Positions 20,229 to 30,691 of a stretch of 64,000 bases of DNA are shown here, piece by piece (position 1 is the stretch's first letter; each line of letters opens with the position of its first letter). A program made the translations under genes and the position numbers. The notes below the pieces were generated by a model. It made no database searches. It had not been told where the DNA came from and saw only the letters and a list, made by a program, of their open reading frames with translations. This DNA comes from Herbiconiux solani NBRC 106740 (GTDB taxonomy: Bacteria > Actinomycetota > Actinomycetes > Actinomycetales > Microbacteriaceae): contig NZ_BCST01000004.1 in the NCBI RefSeq assembly GCF_001571005.1, positions 186,001-250,000 on the forward strand, written 5' to 3'.

Positions 20229-20654
20229 CTATCGCCCGTGCGGGTCGGCGATGGCCCGGAGCGCTGTCGCCAGCGCGGCGACCTGCTCGGGCGTCGGTGA
20301 GGAGAGGCCGCGGGATGCGGGCGCGAAGGGGATGACGGCATCCGGAGCGTCGGTGAGGTGCAGTTCGACGACCGGCACCTTCACGCCGTAGGCCGCCCGG
20401 CGCTCACCGGTCTCGATGGCGGCGATCCGCGCCCACGGCACGACGAAGAGCTGCCGCGGCCGCCGTCCGCCCCGCCAGAACGCGACGCCGCTCTCCGGCT
20501 CGGCGACGACCAGCGGATGCGCGGGAACGCGCCGGTACTCGGCCATCGTCGGCGACAGCGCCGCCCGCAACTCCGGCGTGCGCGTGACCGCGACCACCAA
20601 CGCCCCCGGGTGGCTATCCTGCAGCTCTGCCACCCGGCGCCCGGCCCCGCTCAC
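20229..20654 (-). CDS. Hypothetical protein
   Basis: A soluble protein of about 141 residues. It begins downstream of the LON-domain gene on the same strand, and its longest frame would overlap that gene. The body alternates short beta-like segments (GVKVPVVELHL, AVIPFAP, QLFVVPWARIAAIETG) and ends in an alpha-helical segment (PEQVAALATALRAI). This pattern is reminiscent of small PH-like domains, but I recognise no family. The start is uncertain: GTG 20654 is given because residues encoded upstream look non-natural; TTG 20732 is the longest option. Confidence 0.6.
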   Translation of the reverse strand: MSGAGRRVAELQDSHPGALVVAVTRTPELRAALSPTMAEYRRVPAHPLVVAEPESGVAFWRGGRRPRQLFVVPWARIAAIETGERRAAYGVKVPVVELHLTDAPDAVIPFAPASRGLSSPTPEQVAALATALRAIADPHGR

Positions 20655-20700
20655 GCCCGCACGTCCATGCCCACGCCCACGCCCACGGTCATCAGCCGCC

Positions 20701-21303
20701 TCATTCTGCTGACCAGAGTTCCTCGGCCTCAAGTACCAGATCGATGACCTGGCGGAGGAGAGCCCCGATGGAGGTCGACCTCAACAGGGTGTACCGGTCG
20801 TACTCGCCCAGCGGGGCGACAGCGGCGAGTTGCCACGCCGCTGTGACGGGGTCGTCCGAGAGCTCGAGGTCACCATCCGATTGTTCCCCCGCGACGCGGG
20901 CGATCACGCGGCGGACGATCGCTTCGGCCTCGGTCCGGAGCGGGGCCAGCGCTTCGGACCACTCCAGATCCGGCAGCATGGACAGCTCGGCTCGGGGATA
21001 CGGATCGTCGTCGAGCCAGCGCTCGACCGTGAACCGTTGCGTTCCCAGGCCGACGATGACCAGGTCGTCGGCACCCGCGTCCACGCTCACCAGACGCGCC
21101 ATCGTCCCGACCGAGGCGCGCTGGTCGCCGCCGCCGGCGTCGCGTCCGCGCTCGATGAGGACGACGCCGAACTCGAAATCCGGTTCATCCTCGTCGAGCA
21201 GCCGTCCGATCAACGTGAGATAGCGAGGCTCGAACACCCTCAGCGGGACGAGCGAGGCGGGGAACAGCACTGATCCGAGCGGGAACATCGGTCTGACGGC
21301 CAT
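20701..21303 (-). CDS. LON peptidase substrate-binding (LAN) domain protein
   Basis: A 200-residue protein consisting of a stand-alone Lon N-terminal domain, without ATPase or protease. It opens with MFPLGSVLFPASLVPLRVFEPRY, very close to the PLFPL...LFPG..LPL.IFEPRY consensus, and has the VGTMARL segment. Such proteins are thought to bind unfolded or regulatory partners. The open frame reaches 21351, but ATG 21303, preceded by TGGAG, fits the domain start and avoids running into the divergent DUF427 gene. Confidence 0.85.
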   Translation of the reverse strand: MAVRPMFPLGSVLFPASLVPLRVFEPRYLTLIGRLLDEDEPDFEFGVVLIERGRDAGGGDQRASVGTMARLVSVDAGADDLVIVGLGTQRFTVERWLDDDPYPRAELSMLPDLEWSEALAPLRTEAEAIVRRVIARVAGEQSDGDLELSDDPVTAAWQLAAVAPLGEYDRYTLLRSTSIGALLRQVIDLVLEAEELWSAE

Positions 21304-21338
21304 ACTCCAGTGAAGCACCCGTGACCTAGGCTGGACAG

Positions 21339-21836
21339 GTGCCCCGACCACGCCCCGAGATCCCAGGACCGGGACAGGAGTCCGTCTGGGACTACCCGAG
21401 GCCGCCCCGCGTCGAGCGCGTCGCCGCGCCGGTCACGATCCGTCTCGGTGGGGAGCTCATCGCGGAGACTCGAGACGCGGTCCGCGTGCTCGAGACCAGT
21501 CATCCGCCGGTCTACTACATCCCGATGGCCGACTTCGTCTCCGGCGCGCTCCGGGACGCCGACGGTTCGTCGTTCTGCGAGTTCAAGGGCTCGGCACGAT
21601 ATCTCGATGTGCGAGGCGGAGCCGAGGTGCGGCCGGCGTCGGCGTGGAACTACCCGCATCCGTCGGCCGGGTTCGAGTCGCTCCGGGACCGCGTGGCCGT
21701 CTACGCGCAGCAGATGGACGAGTGCACCGTCGACGGTGAAGTGGTCACGCCGCAGCCGGGAGGCTTCTACGGCGGGTGGATCACCGCTGCCGTCGTCGGC
21801 CCCTTCAAGGGCACGCCCGGCTCACAGGGCTGGTAA
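21339..21836 (+). CDS. DUF427 family protein
   Basis: A 165-residue protein with the DUF427 fold pattern: IRLGGELIAETRDAVRVLETSHPPVYYIP, then CEFKGSARYLDV and WNYPHPSAGFESLRDRVAVY. Function is unknown across the family. GTG 21339 start. Divergent from the LON-domain gene with only 35 bp between start codons, so the two share a promoter region. Confidence 0.85.
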   Translation: MPRPRPEIPGPGQESVWDYPRPPRVERVAAPVTIRLGGELIAETRDAVRVLETSHPPVYYIPMADFVSGALRDADGSSFCEFKGSARYLDVRGGAEVRPASAWNYPHPSAGFESLRDRVAVYAQQMDECTVDGEVVTPQPGGFYGGWITAAVVGPFKGTPGSQGW

Positions 21837-21893
21837 GCGCGGCTCAGCCGCCCCGCTCGCCCGGGCGAACCGCCTCGACGGCGGAGCCGCTCC

Positions 21894-22967
21894 CTAGTTG
21901 TTGAAGCGGAACTCGACGACGTCGCCGTCTTGCATGACGTAGTCCTTGCCCTCGATGCGCGCCTTGCCCTTCGCCCGGGCCTCGGCGATCGAACCGGTCT
22001 CGACCAGGTCGTCGAACGAGATGATCTCGGCCTTGATGAAGCCCTTCTGGAAGTCGGTGTGGATCACACCGGCCGCCTGCGGAGCGGTCCAGCCTTTGCC
22101 GATCGTCCAGGCGCGCGACTCCTTGGGGCCGGCGGTGAGGTAGGTCTGCAGGCCCAGCGTGTCGAAGCCGATCCGGGCGAGCTGGTCCAGGCCGCTCTCC
22201 TCCTGGCCGGTCGAGGCGAGCAGCTCGGCCGCATCCTCGGGATCGAGGTCGATCAGCTCGGACTCGAGCTTGGCGTCGAGGAAGATCACCTTCGCGGGCG
22301 CCACGAGTGCGGCCAGCGCATCTTTGCGTGAGGCGTCGTTCAGGATCTCCTCGTCGACGTTGAAGACGTAGATGAAGGGCTTCGAGGTCAGCAGGCCCAG
22401 CTCGCGGATCGGCTCGAGGTCGATCGACGAGGTGGAGAGCGGCTTGCCCGTGTCGAGGTAGGCGCGCGCCTCCTGGGCGGCCTTCAGCACCGACGGGTCG
22501 AGCTTCTTTCCGCGGACCTCTTTCTCGTACCGCGCCTCGGCCTTCTCGAGGGTCTGGAGGTCTGCGAGCACGAGCTCGGTGTTGATGGTCTCCATGTCGC
22601 TCGCGGCGTCGACCTTGCCGTCGACGTGCACGACGTCCGGGTCGGTGAACCCGCGGATGACCTGGGCGATCGCATCCGCCTCACGGATGTTCGCGAGGAA
22701 CTTGTTGCCGAGCCCCTCGCCCTCGCTCGCACCCTTCACGATGCCGGCGATGTCGACGAACGAGACCGGGGCGGGCAGGATCTTCTCGCTGCCGAAGATC
22801 TCGGCCAGGGCGGTCAGCCGCGCATCCGGGAGGTTCACCACGCCCACGTTCGGCTCGATGGTGGCGAACGGGTAGTTCGCCGCCAGGACCTGGTTCTTGG
22901 TGAGGGCGTTGAACAGGGTGGACTTGCCCACATTGGGGAGTCCGACGATCGCGATAGTAAGAGCCAC
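21894..22967 (-). CDS. ychF: Redox-regulated ATPase YchF (OLA1 family)
   Basis: A 357-residue Obg-like P-loop protein. G1 GLPNVGKS is at residues 9-16, and the G4 position reads NVDE instead of NKxD, the substitution that gives YchF/OLA1 its preference for ATP. A coiled-coil insertion (about 120-180) and a C-terminal TGS domain (AGVIHTDFQKGFIKAEI ... DGDVVEFRFNN) complete the usual architecture. Binds ribosomes and modulates translation and oxidative-stress responses. GTG 22967 gives the canonical ALTIAIVGLPNVGKS start; the longer frame adds shadow residues. Confidence 0.96.
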   Translation of the reverse strand: MALTIAIVGLPNVGKSTLFNALTKNQVLAANYPFATIEPNVGVVNLPDARLTALAEIFGSEKILPAPVSFVDIAGIVKGASEGEGLGNKFLANIREADAIAQVIRGFTDPDVVHVDGKVDAASDMETINTELVLADLQTLEKAEARYEKEVRGKKLDPSVLKAAQEARAYLDTGKPLSTSSIDLEPIRELGLLTSKPFIYVFNVDEEILNDASRKDALAALVAPAKVIFLDAKLESELIDLDPEDAAELLASTGQEESGLDQLARIGFDTLGLQTYLTAGPKESRAWTIGKGWTAPQAAGVIHTDFQKGFIKAEIISFDDLVETGSIAEARAKGKARIEGKDYVMQDGDVVEFRFNN

Positions 22968-23078
22968 GGTCGTCAATCTTACGGGGCGTACCCGGTGCGC
23001 TCCTCCGGGGCCCGCCCACCCTCGCTTCACCCCAATCCCACTCCGCCTCCACCTCCCCCTTCATCTCCACCCCTACCT

Positions 23079-23142
23079 CCGCCGAGAAGTCAGTTTCACG
23101 TCCAAAACGCGCGACTTTGACGTGAAAGTGACTTCTCGGCGG
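23079..23142. repeat. Intergenic palindrome family, copy 1
   Basis: Long hairpin with arms beginning CCGCCGAGAAGTCA and a TTTCACGTC/GACGTGAAA inner stem, 53 bp after the mmsA stop and before ychF. It shares outer arms with the elements at 26489 and 29461. One mismatch and one bulge. Probably also acts as a terminator. Confidence 0.85.
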
Positions 23143-23195
23143 GCGAGGCGGGGCGGGAGGGATGGGGCGGGGCGGGGCGAGGCGAGGAACTAGGG

Positions 23196-24695
23196 CTAGT
23201 TCTGGGGGAACCCGAGGTTGATGCCACCGTGCGACGGGTCGAGCCAGCGCGAGGTGATGGCCTTCTCCTGCGTGAAGAACCGGAACCCGGCGAGCCCGTA
23301 GGCCTTCGAGTCACCGAAGATCGAATCCTTCACCCCGCCGAACGAGTGGTACGCCACCGGCACGGGGATCGGCACGTTGATGCCGATCATGCCGACCTCG
23401 ACCTCGTTCTGGAAGCGGCGGGCCGCTCCCCCGTCGTTGGTGAAGATCGCCGTGCCGTTGCCGTAGGCGCCGTTGTTGATCAAGTCGACGCCTTCCTCGT
23501 AGGAGTGCACCCGCACGACCGAGAGCACCGGGCCGAAGATCTCGTCGAGGTAGACCTTGCTCGTCGTCGGCACCTGGTCGATCAGGGTCGGGCCGAGCCA
23601 GAAGCCCTCGGCAGCGCCGTCGACCTCGATGCCGCGGCCGTCGACGACTACCGTCGCGCCGTCGGCCGTGGCCACGTCGATGTACGAGGCGACCTTGTCG
23701 CGGTGCTGCTCGGTGACCAGCGGCCCCATGTCGCAGGAGCGACGGCCGTCGCCGATCTTCAGCGTCTCCATGCGCTGCTGGATCTTCGCCACCAGCTCGT
23801 CCGCGATCGTGTCGACCGCGACCAGCACCGAGATCGCCATGCAGCGCTCGCCCGCCGATCCGAAGCCGGCGTTGATGGCGGCGTCGGCCGCGAGGTCGAG
23901 GTCGGCATCCGGCAGCACCAGCATGTGGTTCTTCGCGCCGCCGAGGGCCTGCACCCGCTTGCCGTTCTTCGCCGCGGTCTCGTAGATGTAGTGCGCGATC
24001 GGCGTCGACCCGACGAATGAGATGCTCTTGACGTCCTTGTGGTTCAGCAGGCCGTCGACGGCCTCCTTGTCACCGTGCAGCACGTTGAACACGCCGTCCG
24101 GCAGCCCGGCCTCCTTGAAGAGCGCGGCGAGCCAGTTGGCGGCCGACGGATCTTTCTCGGAGGGCTTCAGCACGACGGTGTTGCCGGCCGCGATCGCGAT
24201 CGGGAAGAACCACATCGGCACCATGGCCGGGAAGTTGAAGGGGCTGATGATGCCCACCACACCGAGCGGCTGCTTGGTCGAGTAGACGTCGACGCCGGTC
24301 GAGACGTTCTCGGAGTACTCGCCCTTGAGCAGGTGCGGGAACCCGGTCGCCAGCTCGACGACCTCGAGGCCGCGGGTGATCTCGCCCGCCGCATCCGACA
24401 GCACCTTGCCGTGCTCGGAGGTGAGGATCTCGGCCAGCTCGCCCTTCTTCGCGTTCAGCAGCTCGCGGAACGAGAACATCACCTGCTGGCGCTTGGTGAT
24501 GCTGGTGTCGCGCCAGGCGGGGAAGGCGGCCTTCGCGGCGGCGACCGCGGCGTCGATCTCGGCCTGATCGGCCAGCGCGACGTTCTTCGTCTGCTGCCCG
24601 AGGGCGGGGTCGAAGACGGGGGACGTACGCCCGCTCGTCGAGACGAGCTCTGCGCCGTCGACCCAGTGGTTCACTACCGGAAGTGCCTCTGACAT
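23196..24695 (-). CDS. mmsA: Methylmalonate-semialdehyde dehydrogenase (CoA-acylating)
   Basis: A 499-residue aldehyde dehydrogenase that converts (methyl)malonate semialdehyde to propionyl- or acetyl-CoA in valine, beta-alanine and inositol catabolism. The catalytic cysteine is C285 in FGSAGERCMA, which matches the MmsA subgroup rather than ordinary ALDHs. The FNFPAMVPMWF stretch and the FFTQEKAITSRW end are also typical. No inositol or valine catabolic genes are adjacent, so the physiological pathway cannot be decided. ATG 24695. Confidence 0.92.
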   Translation of the reverse strand: MSEALPVVNHWVDGAELVSTSGRTSPVFDPALGQQTKNVALADQAEIDAAVAAAKAAFPAWRDTSITKRQQVMFSFRELLNAKKGELAEILTSEHGKVLSDAAGEITRGLEVVELATGFPHLLKGEYSENVSTGVDVYSTKQPLGVVGIISPFNFPAMVPMWFFPIAIAAGNTVVLKPSEKDPSAANWLAALFKEAGLPDGVFNVLHGDKEAVDGLLNHKDVKSISFVGSTPIAHYIYETAAKNGKRVQALGGAKNHMLVLPDADLDLAADAAINAGFGSAGERCMAISVLVAVDTIADELVAKIQQRMETLKIGDGRRSCDMGPLVTEQHRDKVASYIDVATADGATVVVDGRGIEVDGAAEGFWLGPTLIDQVPTTSKVYLDEIFGPVLSVVRVHSYEEGVDLINNGAYGNGTAIFTNDGGAARRFQNEVEVGMIGINVPIPVPVAYHSFGGVKDSIFGDSKAYGLAGFRFFTQEKAITSRWLDPSHGGINLGFPQN

Positions 24696-24821
24696 GGTTT
24701 CTGACCTCGTTGTTTCGGACGGTGTTTCCGCTCAGCCTAGATGCTCCCACCGACGTCCGCCCGGGGCGGGCGCGCCGCCCCCGCTCCCACCGGTGTCGGA
24801 GGCCGATGTCACACTGTCAGC

Positions 24822-26459
24822 ATGGATGCACTGCTCCCCCTCCTCATCGGCCTGCTGCTCGGTCTCGCCCTCGGTGTCGCGGGCGGCTGGCTGCTCGCCC
24901 GCAGCCGGCGAACGGAAGCGGCGGCCGCGGCCGACCCGGCCCTCGAGACCGCGCTGGCCGAGCGCAGCGCCGACCTCGGCGAGGTGCGGCAGCGGGTCGA
25001 AGAGCTGATCGACGAGCGGGCGGGCCTGCAGAGCCGGATCGCGGCTCTGGATGCGACGGCGACCGCCCTGCGCGAGCAGGCGGCATCCACCGTCGAGGGG
25101 CACCGGGATCAGCTCGTGCTGGCCCGCGAGCAGGCGGAGGCGCAGGCCGCCGCCCATCGCGAACAGCTCGCCTTCGCCCAGGAGCAGGCGCGCGAGCGCC
25201 TGGTGCAGCAGGATGCGCAGTACAAGGCGCAGATCGCGGCCCTCGAAGAGCGGCTCACCGACTTCCAGCGCCGGCTGAAGGAGATCCAGGATGCGGAGGC
25301 CACCCGGGTCGAAGAAGACAGCAAGGTGCTCGTCGCGCTCAGCCCCGTGCAGGAGAGCCTGAAGGCGGTCCAGGCGAAGGTCGTCGAGCTCGAGGCCCAG
25401 CGCCAGCAGCAGTACGGCGAGCTCAGCCAGCAGCTGAAGTCGGCCACGGAGTCCGAGGAACGGCTGCGGAGCACCGCCGAGTCGCTCGCCTCGGCCTTGC
25501 GCTCGAACAGCACCCGTGGCGTCTGGGGCGAGACCCAGCTGCGGAGCGTGGTGGAGGCCGCCGGACTCATCGAGCGGGTCGACTTCGACGTGCAGACGAG
25601 CATCGTCACCGACTCGGGTGCGGGCCGGCCGGACATGGTCGTGCACCTGCCGGGCGGCAAGAACATCGCCGTCGACGCCAAGGTGCCGTTCGACGCGTAC
25701 CTCGAGGCATCGGCGATCCCGGCGTCGGCGACGGGCCTCGACGGCGACCGCCGCACGCAGTTGATGAAGAAGCACGTCTCCGCGCTCCGGGCCCACATCA
25801 CCGCCCTCGGCACGAAGGGGTACTGGAACGGGCTCGAGGCCTCCCCCGAGCTCGTCGTCGCGTTCATCCCGAGCGAGTCGCTGGTCTCGAGCGCGCTCGA
25901 GGCCGACCCGTCGATCATGGAGTTCGCCTTCGGCAAGCGGGTGGCGCTGGCCTCCCCCGTGACCCTGTGGTCGGTGCTGAAGACGGTCGCCTTCAGCTGG
26001 CAGCAGGACGTGCTGACCCAGGAGGCCCGGCAGCTCTTCGACCTGAGCCAGCAGCTGTACACGCGGCTCGGCAAGACCGCCTCGCACATCGAGAAGCTGG
26101 GGCGCACGATCGATCGCACGGTGAAGGACTACAACTCCTTCATCGGATCGTTCGAGCGTCAGGTGTTCCCGACGGCGCGGAAGCTGGGGGCGCTCTCGAG
26201 CGAGTCGCTCTTCCCCGAGCTCGCCGCGATCGACGAGACGCCGCGCGAGATCACGGGCCGCGAGCTGCTGGCCGAGCTGGAGTCGGCGGGCGACGACGAC
26301 GTGCGCACCGCCGAGGTCGAGCGCACGATCGCCGAGCTCGATGCGTTGCGCCACTCGACCGAGCTGCGCGACGCCGAGTTCCTCGACCACGAGAAGGCCC
26401 GGGTCATCGAGCTCGACATCGACCTCGACGGCGACGAGCCCGCCTCGGGCACGCGCTAG
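24822..26459 (+). CDS. rmuC: DNA recombination protein RmuC homologue
   Basis: A 545-residue protein with an N-terminal membrane helix (residues 3-25), a long Glu/Gln/Arg-rich coiled coil (about 35-185) and the RmuC domain (TRGVWGETQLRSVVEAAGL, DMVVHLPGGKNIAVDAKVPFDAY, FIPSESLVSSALE). The domain is related to endonuclease folds and is linked to limiting inversions at short repeats. ATG 24822 gives the membrane helix; the extra 27 residues of the longer frame look like shadow. Convergent with glpX. Confidence 0.92.
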   Translation: MDALLPLLIGLLLGLALGVAGGWLLARSRRTEAAAAADPALETALAERSADLGEVRQRVEELIDERAGLQSRIAALDATATALREQAASTVEGHRDQLVLAREQAEAQAAAHREQLAFAQEQARERLVQQDAQYKAQIAALEERLTDFQRRLKEIQDAEATRVEEDSKVLVALSPVQESLKAVQAKVVELEAQRQQQYGELSQQLKSATESEERLRSTAESLASALRSNSTRGVWGETQLRSVVEAAGLIERVDFDVQTSIVTDSGAGRPDMVVHLPGGKNIAVDAKVPFDAYLEASAIPASATGLDGDRRTQLMKKHVSALRAHITALGTKGYWNGLEASPELVVAFIPSESLVSSALEADPSIMEFAFGKRVALASPVTLWSVLKTVAFSWQQDVLTQEARQLFDLSQQLYTRLGKTASHIEKLGRTIDRTVKDYNSFIGSFERQVFPTARKLGALSSESLFPELAAIDETPREITGRELLAELESAGDDDVRTAEVERTIAELDALRHSTELRDAEFLDHEKARVIELDIDLDGDEPASGTR

Positions 26460-26488
26460 GGCGCATCCTCCCCGCGGGCCCCTGACCC

Positions 26489-26560
26489 CACTCACGCCGA
26501 GAAGTCAGAAAGACGTCCAAACCCTGGATTTTGGACGTCTTTCTGACTTCTCGGTGAGTG
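26489..26560. repeat. Intergenic palindrome family, copy 2
   Basis: Same GCCGAGAAGTCA / TGACTTCTCGG outer arms as copies 1 and 3, but the inner stem is GAAAGACGTCCAAA paired with TTTGGACGTCTTTC. Relative to the other copies both sides changed together, keeping the pairs. It lies between the convergent rmuC and glpX genes. Confidence 0.88.
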
Positions 26561-26590
26561 CGGTGCGGTGCGCGCCCTCGCGTTATGGGG

Positions 26591-27574
26591 CTAGAGCCAC
26601 TTCTCCATGAGGTGGTCCGCCTCGATGCGGCGGATCGTGCCCGAGTGCGACCGCAGCACGATCGACTCGGTGCGGATGATCGGGCCCAGGCGCTTGACTC
26701 CCGCCACGAGTCCGCCGTCGGTCACGCCCGTCGCCACGAAGAACGTGTTGTCGCCGCGCACCAGGTCGTCGGCGCCGTAGATCTTGTCGAGGTCGAGCCC
26801 GGCGTCGATGCCCTTCTGGCGCTCCTCGTCGTCCTTCGGTGCGAGCCGGGTCTGGATGAACCCGCCCAGTGCCTTGATGGCGCAGGCCGTGGCGACGCCC
26901 TCGGGGCTGCCGCCGATCCCGACGCACATGTCGATGCGGGTGCCGTACCGGGCGGCGTTGATGCCACCGGCCACGTCCCCGTCGAGCAGCATCCGCGTGC
27001 CGGCGCCGGCGGCCCGGATGTCCTCGACCAGCTGGCGGTGCCGGGGTCGGTCGAGCACGGCCACGCGGATGTCGCCGACATCCTTGCCCTTCGCCGCAGC
27101 CAGGGCGCGGATGTTGTCGCCGATCGGGCGGTCGATGTCGATCACGCCGATGCCGTCCGCATCCGTCACGATCTTGTTCATGTAGAACACGCTCGACGCG
27201 TCGAGCATCGTGCCGCGGTCGGAGGCGGCCAACATCGAGATCGCGTTCTGGCGGCCCGCAGCGGTGAGCGAGGTGCCGTCGATCGGGTCGACCGCGATGT
27301 CGCAGGACGGGCCGCGGCCGGTGCCGACGTGCTCGCCGTTGTAGAGCATCGGCGCCTCATCCTTCTCGCCCTCGCCGATCACGATCACGCCGGCGAAGTC
27401 GACCGTGCCGAGGAAGGCGCGCATCGCATCCACGGCGGCCCCGTCGGCGGCGTTCTTGTCGCCCTTGCCGATGAACGGCTGCGCCCGGATGGCGGCCGCT
27501 TCGGTGGCCCGGACGAGCTCCATCGCCAGGTTGCGGTCGGGGTTCTCATAGAGGGGGGCGCGTTCCGCATTCAT
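26591..27574 (-). CDS. glpX: Class II fructose-1,6-bisphosphatase
   Basis: A 327-residue gluconeogenic phosphatase releasing phosphate from fructose-1,6-bisphosphate. GlpX-type motifs include VIGEGEKDEAPMLYNGE, the metal and substrate site DPIDGTSLTAAG, and DGDVAGGI. Most actinobacteria rely on this class as their FBPase. Divergent from the class II aldolase gene, a neat pairing of two fructose-bisphosphate enzymes across a 152-bp intergenic region. Confidence 0.95.
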   Translation of the reverse strand: MNAERAPLYENPDRNLAMELVRATEAAAIRAQPFIGKGDKNAADGAAVDAMRAFLGTVDFAGVIVIGEGEKDEAPMLYNGEHVGTGRGPSCDIAVDPIDGTSLTAAGRQNAISMLAASDRGTMLDASSVFYMNKIVTDADGIGVIDIDRPIGDNIRALAAAKGKDVGDIRVAVLDRPRHRQLVEDIRAAGAGTRMLLDGDVAGGINAARYGTRIDMCVGIGGSPEGVATACAIKALGGFIQTRLAPKDDEERQKGIDAGLDLDKIYGADDLVRGDNTFFVATGVTDGGLVAGVKRLGPIIRTESIVLRSHSGTIRRIEADHLMEKWL

Positions 27575-27726
27575 GACATTCGTCCTTCCGAGACGGTCGA
27601 GGGGCCGTTCTCCAGCCTATCGGGGGGCCGTCGTAACGGTCAGCGGCGGTTCATGCGCGCTGGCTAGACTCGGAACCGAACGGCACAGGCCGGCGCACCG
27701 CGGGAGCGCCCACCAAAGGAGATGAC

Positions 27727-28752
<1,026 letters not shown>

Positions 28753-28804
28753 CGCTCATCCTGACCGCCACCGCCCCCTCAGCCCCGAGCATCCGGAGCC
28801 GCCC

Positions 28805-29434
28805 GTGAGCGACGAACGCCCGAAGCCGAAGTACGGAGAGCTCGCGCCCGAGGGGTGGAGCTGGACGCCGCCGAAGGACCCCGCGGCCGAGGAGGCGGAG
28901 GCGGGTGCTGGTGCGGGTATGCCCGGCACCGGCACCACCGCCTCGGGCAAGGGCGCTTCGGCCACGGGTGCCTCGACCCCCGCCAAGGCACCCCGGCAGG
29001 CCGCCGCGCGGCAGCCCACGCCCCCGCCGCCGTACAACCCGGCGGCTGCGGCGATGCCGGACCGGAAGCGCGGCGACATGATCGCCACCTTCCTGCTGCT
29101 CGCGGCCGGCGTGATCTCGACCACCAACACGGTCGTCAGCATGCTTCAGCTGCCCGCGGTGATGCAGCAGGTGATGGACATCTACAAGATCGACGGCGCC
29201 TACGCCGGCACCTCGACCGCGCAGACCGCCGGTTCGGTGGGGGCAGCGCTGCTGGTGCTGATCTTCGCGCTCACGGTGTACATCTCGGTGCGGCGACTGA
29301 GGGTCAACAAGTTGACCTTCTTCGTGCCGTTGATCGGCGCGGTGCTGAGCTTCGCGGTGTCGACCGCGTGCATCGCGATCGCGTTCTTCGCCGACCCGGC
29401 GCTCGTGCAGGGGTTCTCCACCCTCCCGAGCTAG
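28805..29434 (+). CDS. Uncharacterised membrane protein (DUF6264-like)
   Basis: A 209-residue protein. The hydrophilic N-terminus (PKPKYGELAPEGWSWTPP) is followed by a Pro/Ala/Gly-rich linker and three membrane helices near residues 95-112, 137-158 and 172-195. The KYGELAPEGW opening is one I associate with a Microbacteriaceae-restricted family (DUF6264); this is memory, not a search. Start is GTG 28805. Codirectional with fba, 52 nt downstream, possibly cotranscribed. Function unknown. Confidence 0.75.
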   Translation: MSDERPKPKYGELAPEGWSWTPPKDPAAEEAEAGAGAGMPGTGTTASGKGASATGASTPAKAPRQAAARQPTPPPPYNPAAAAMPDRKRGDMIATFLLLAAGVISTTNTVVSMLQLPAVMQQVMDIYKIDGAYAGTSTAQTAGSVGAALLVLIFALTVYISVRRLRVNKLTFFVPLIGAVLSFAVSTACIAIAFFADPALVQGFSTLPS

Positions 29435-29460
29435 CTCCCCGGGGCGTGCGCCCACCTCGT

Positions 29461-29516
29461 CGAGAAGTCACTTTCACGTCCAAGACGCCATGTTTAGACG
29501 TAAAAGTGACTTCTCG
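29461..29516. repeat. Intergenic palindrome family, copy 3
   Basis: CGAGAAGTCACTTTCACGTC pairs with GACGTAAAAGTGACTTCTCG (one G-U pair) around a ~16-nt loop, between the convergent gene at 28805 and ispH. Closest to copy 1. Confidence 0.87.
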
Positions 29517-29574
29517 GCGTTGAAGGGGTGGGGCGGGCCGAGTGGATGGCGCGAGCGGGGTGGATGCGCGCGGG

Positions 29575-30639
29575 TCAGGCGCGGTGGCGGCCGCCGAGCG
29601 CCCGCGTGTCCTTCTTGCCCTGGGTGTCGCGACGCAGCTCCTTGGGGAGCGAGAACACGAGGTCCTCCTCCGCCGTCTGCACGGTCTCGATGTCGCCGTA
29701 GCCGGCGCCCGCGAGGTCGTCGAGCAGCTCCTGCACGAGAATCTCCGGCACCGAGGCGCCCGAGGTCACGCCGACCGTCTCGACGCCGTCGAGCCACTCC
29801 TGCTTGACCTCGTGCGCGTAGTCGACCCGGTAAGCGGCCTTCGCGCCGTACTCCAGCGCGACCTCGACGAGGCGCACCGAGTTCGACGAGTTCGCCGACC
29901 CCACGACGATCACCAGATCGGCGCCCTGCGCGACCTTCTTGATGGCGACCTGACGGTTCTGGGTGGCGTAGCAGATGTCGTCCGAGGGCGGATCCTGGAG
30001 GTTCGGGAAGCGTTCGCGGAGGCGGCGCACCGTCTCCATGGTCTCGTCGACCGAGAGCGTCGTCTGCGAGAGCCAGACCACCTTGTCCGGATCTTTGACC
30101 TCGATGTCGGCCACGGCCTCCGGGCTGCCGACGAGCGTGATGTGCTCGGGAGCCTCGCCCGCCGTGCCCTCGACCTCTTCGTGGCCCTCGTGGCCGATCA
30201 GCAGGATCTCGAAGTCGTCCCGCGCGAAGCGCACGGCCTCGCGGTGCACCTTGGTGACCAGCGGGCAGGTGGCGTCGATGGCCTGGAGGCCTCGGTCGGC
30301 CGCGCCCTGCACGACCGCGGGCGAGACGCCGTGGGCCGAGAAGACGACGTGCGAGCCCTCGGGCACCTCGTCGACCTCGTCGACGAAGATGGCGCCGCGC
30401 TTCTCGAGCGTGGTGACGACGTGCACGTTGTGCACGATCTGCTTGCGCACGTAGACGGGAGCGCCGAAGTTCTCCAGCGCCTTCTCGACCGCGACGACGG
30501 CGCGATCGACTCCTGCACAGTAGCCACGGGGGGCGGCCAGCAGCACACGCTTGTGCCCGGCCACCGGGTTATCCTTTAGCCTGTTGCGGACGCCGGGAAT
30601 CCTCGGCATCGGCAGGCTGATGGTCGTCGCAGTGCTCAC
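29575..30639 (-). CDS. ispH: 4-hydroxy-3-methylbut-2-enyl diphosphate reductase
   Basis: Last enzyme of the MEP isoprenoid pathway, making IPP and DMAPP with a [4Fe-4S] cluster; about 354 residues. The three cluster cysteines are in [21 protein letters not shown] and [17 protein letters not shown] closes the substrate pocket. The open frame extends to 30738, across the divergent xseA start. GTG 30639 seven bases after a TAGAAT -10 box suggests a leaderless mRNA; ATG 30648 would put the start inside that promoter. Supplies UppS, encoded 7 kb away, with precursors. Confidence 0.94.
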   Translation of the reverse strand: MSTATTISLPMPRIPGVRNRLKDNPVAGHKRVLLAAPRGYCAGVDRAVVAVEKALENFGAPVYVRKQIVHNVHVVTTLEKRGAIFVDEVDEVPEGSHVVFSAHGVSPAVVQGAADRGLQAIDATCPLVTKVHREAVRFARDDFEILLIGHEGHEEVEGTAGEAPEHITLVGSPEAVADIEVKDPDKVVWLSQTTLSVDETMETVRRLRERFPNLQDPPSDDICYATQNRQVAIKKVAQGADLVIVVGSANSSNSVRLVEVALEYGAKAAYRVDYAHEVKQEWLDGVETVGVTSGASVPEILVQELLDDLAGAGYGDIETVQTAEEDLVFSLPKELRRDTQGKKDTRALGGRHRA

Positions 30640-30646
30640 TCTTACC

Positions 30647-30652
30647 ATTCTA
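30647..30652 (-). promoter_or_regulatory. -10 box for leaderless ispH transcript
   Basis: TAGAAT on the minus strand, seven bases before GTG 30639. No clear -35 element. Confidence 0.45.
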
Positions 30653-30691
30653 CGTCGACTGAACTGGGCGAAGGCCTGAAGGAGAGTAACC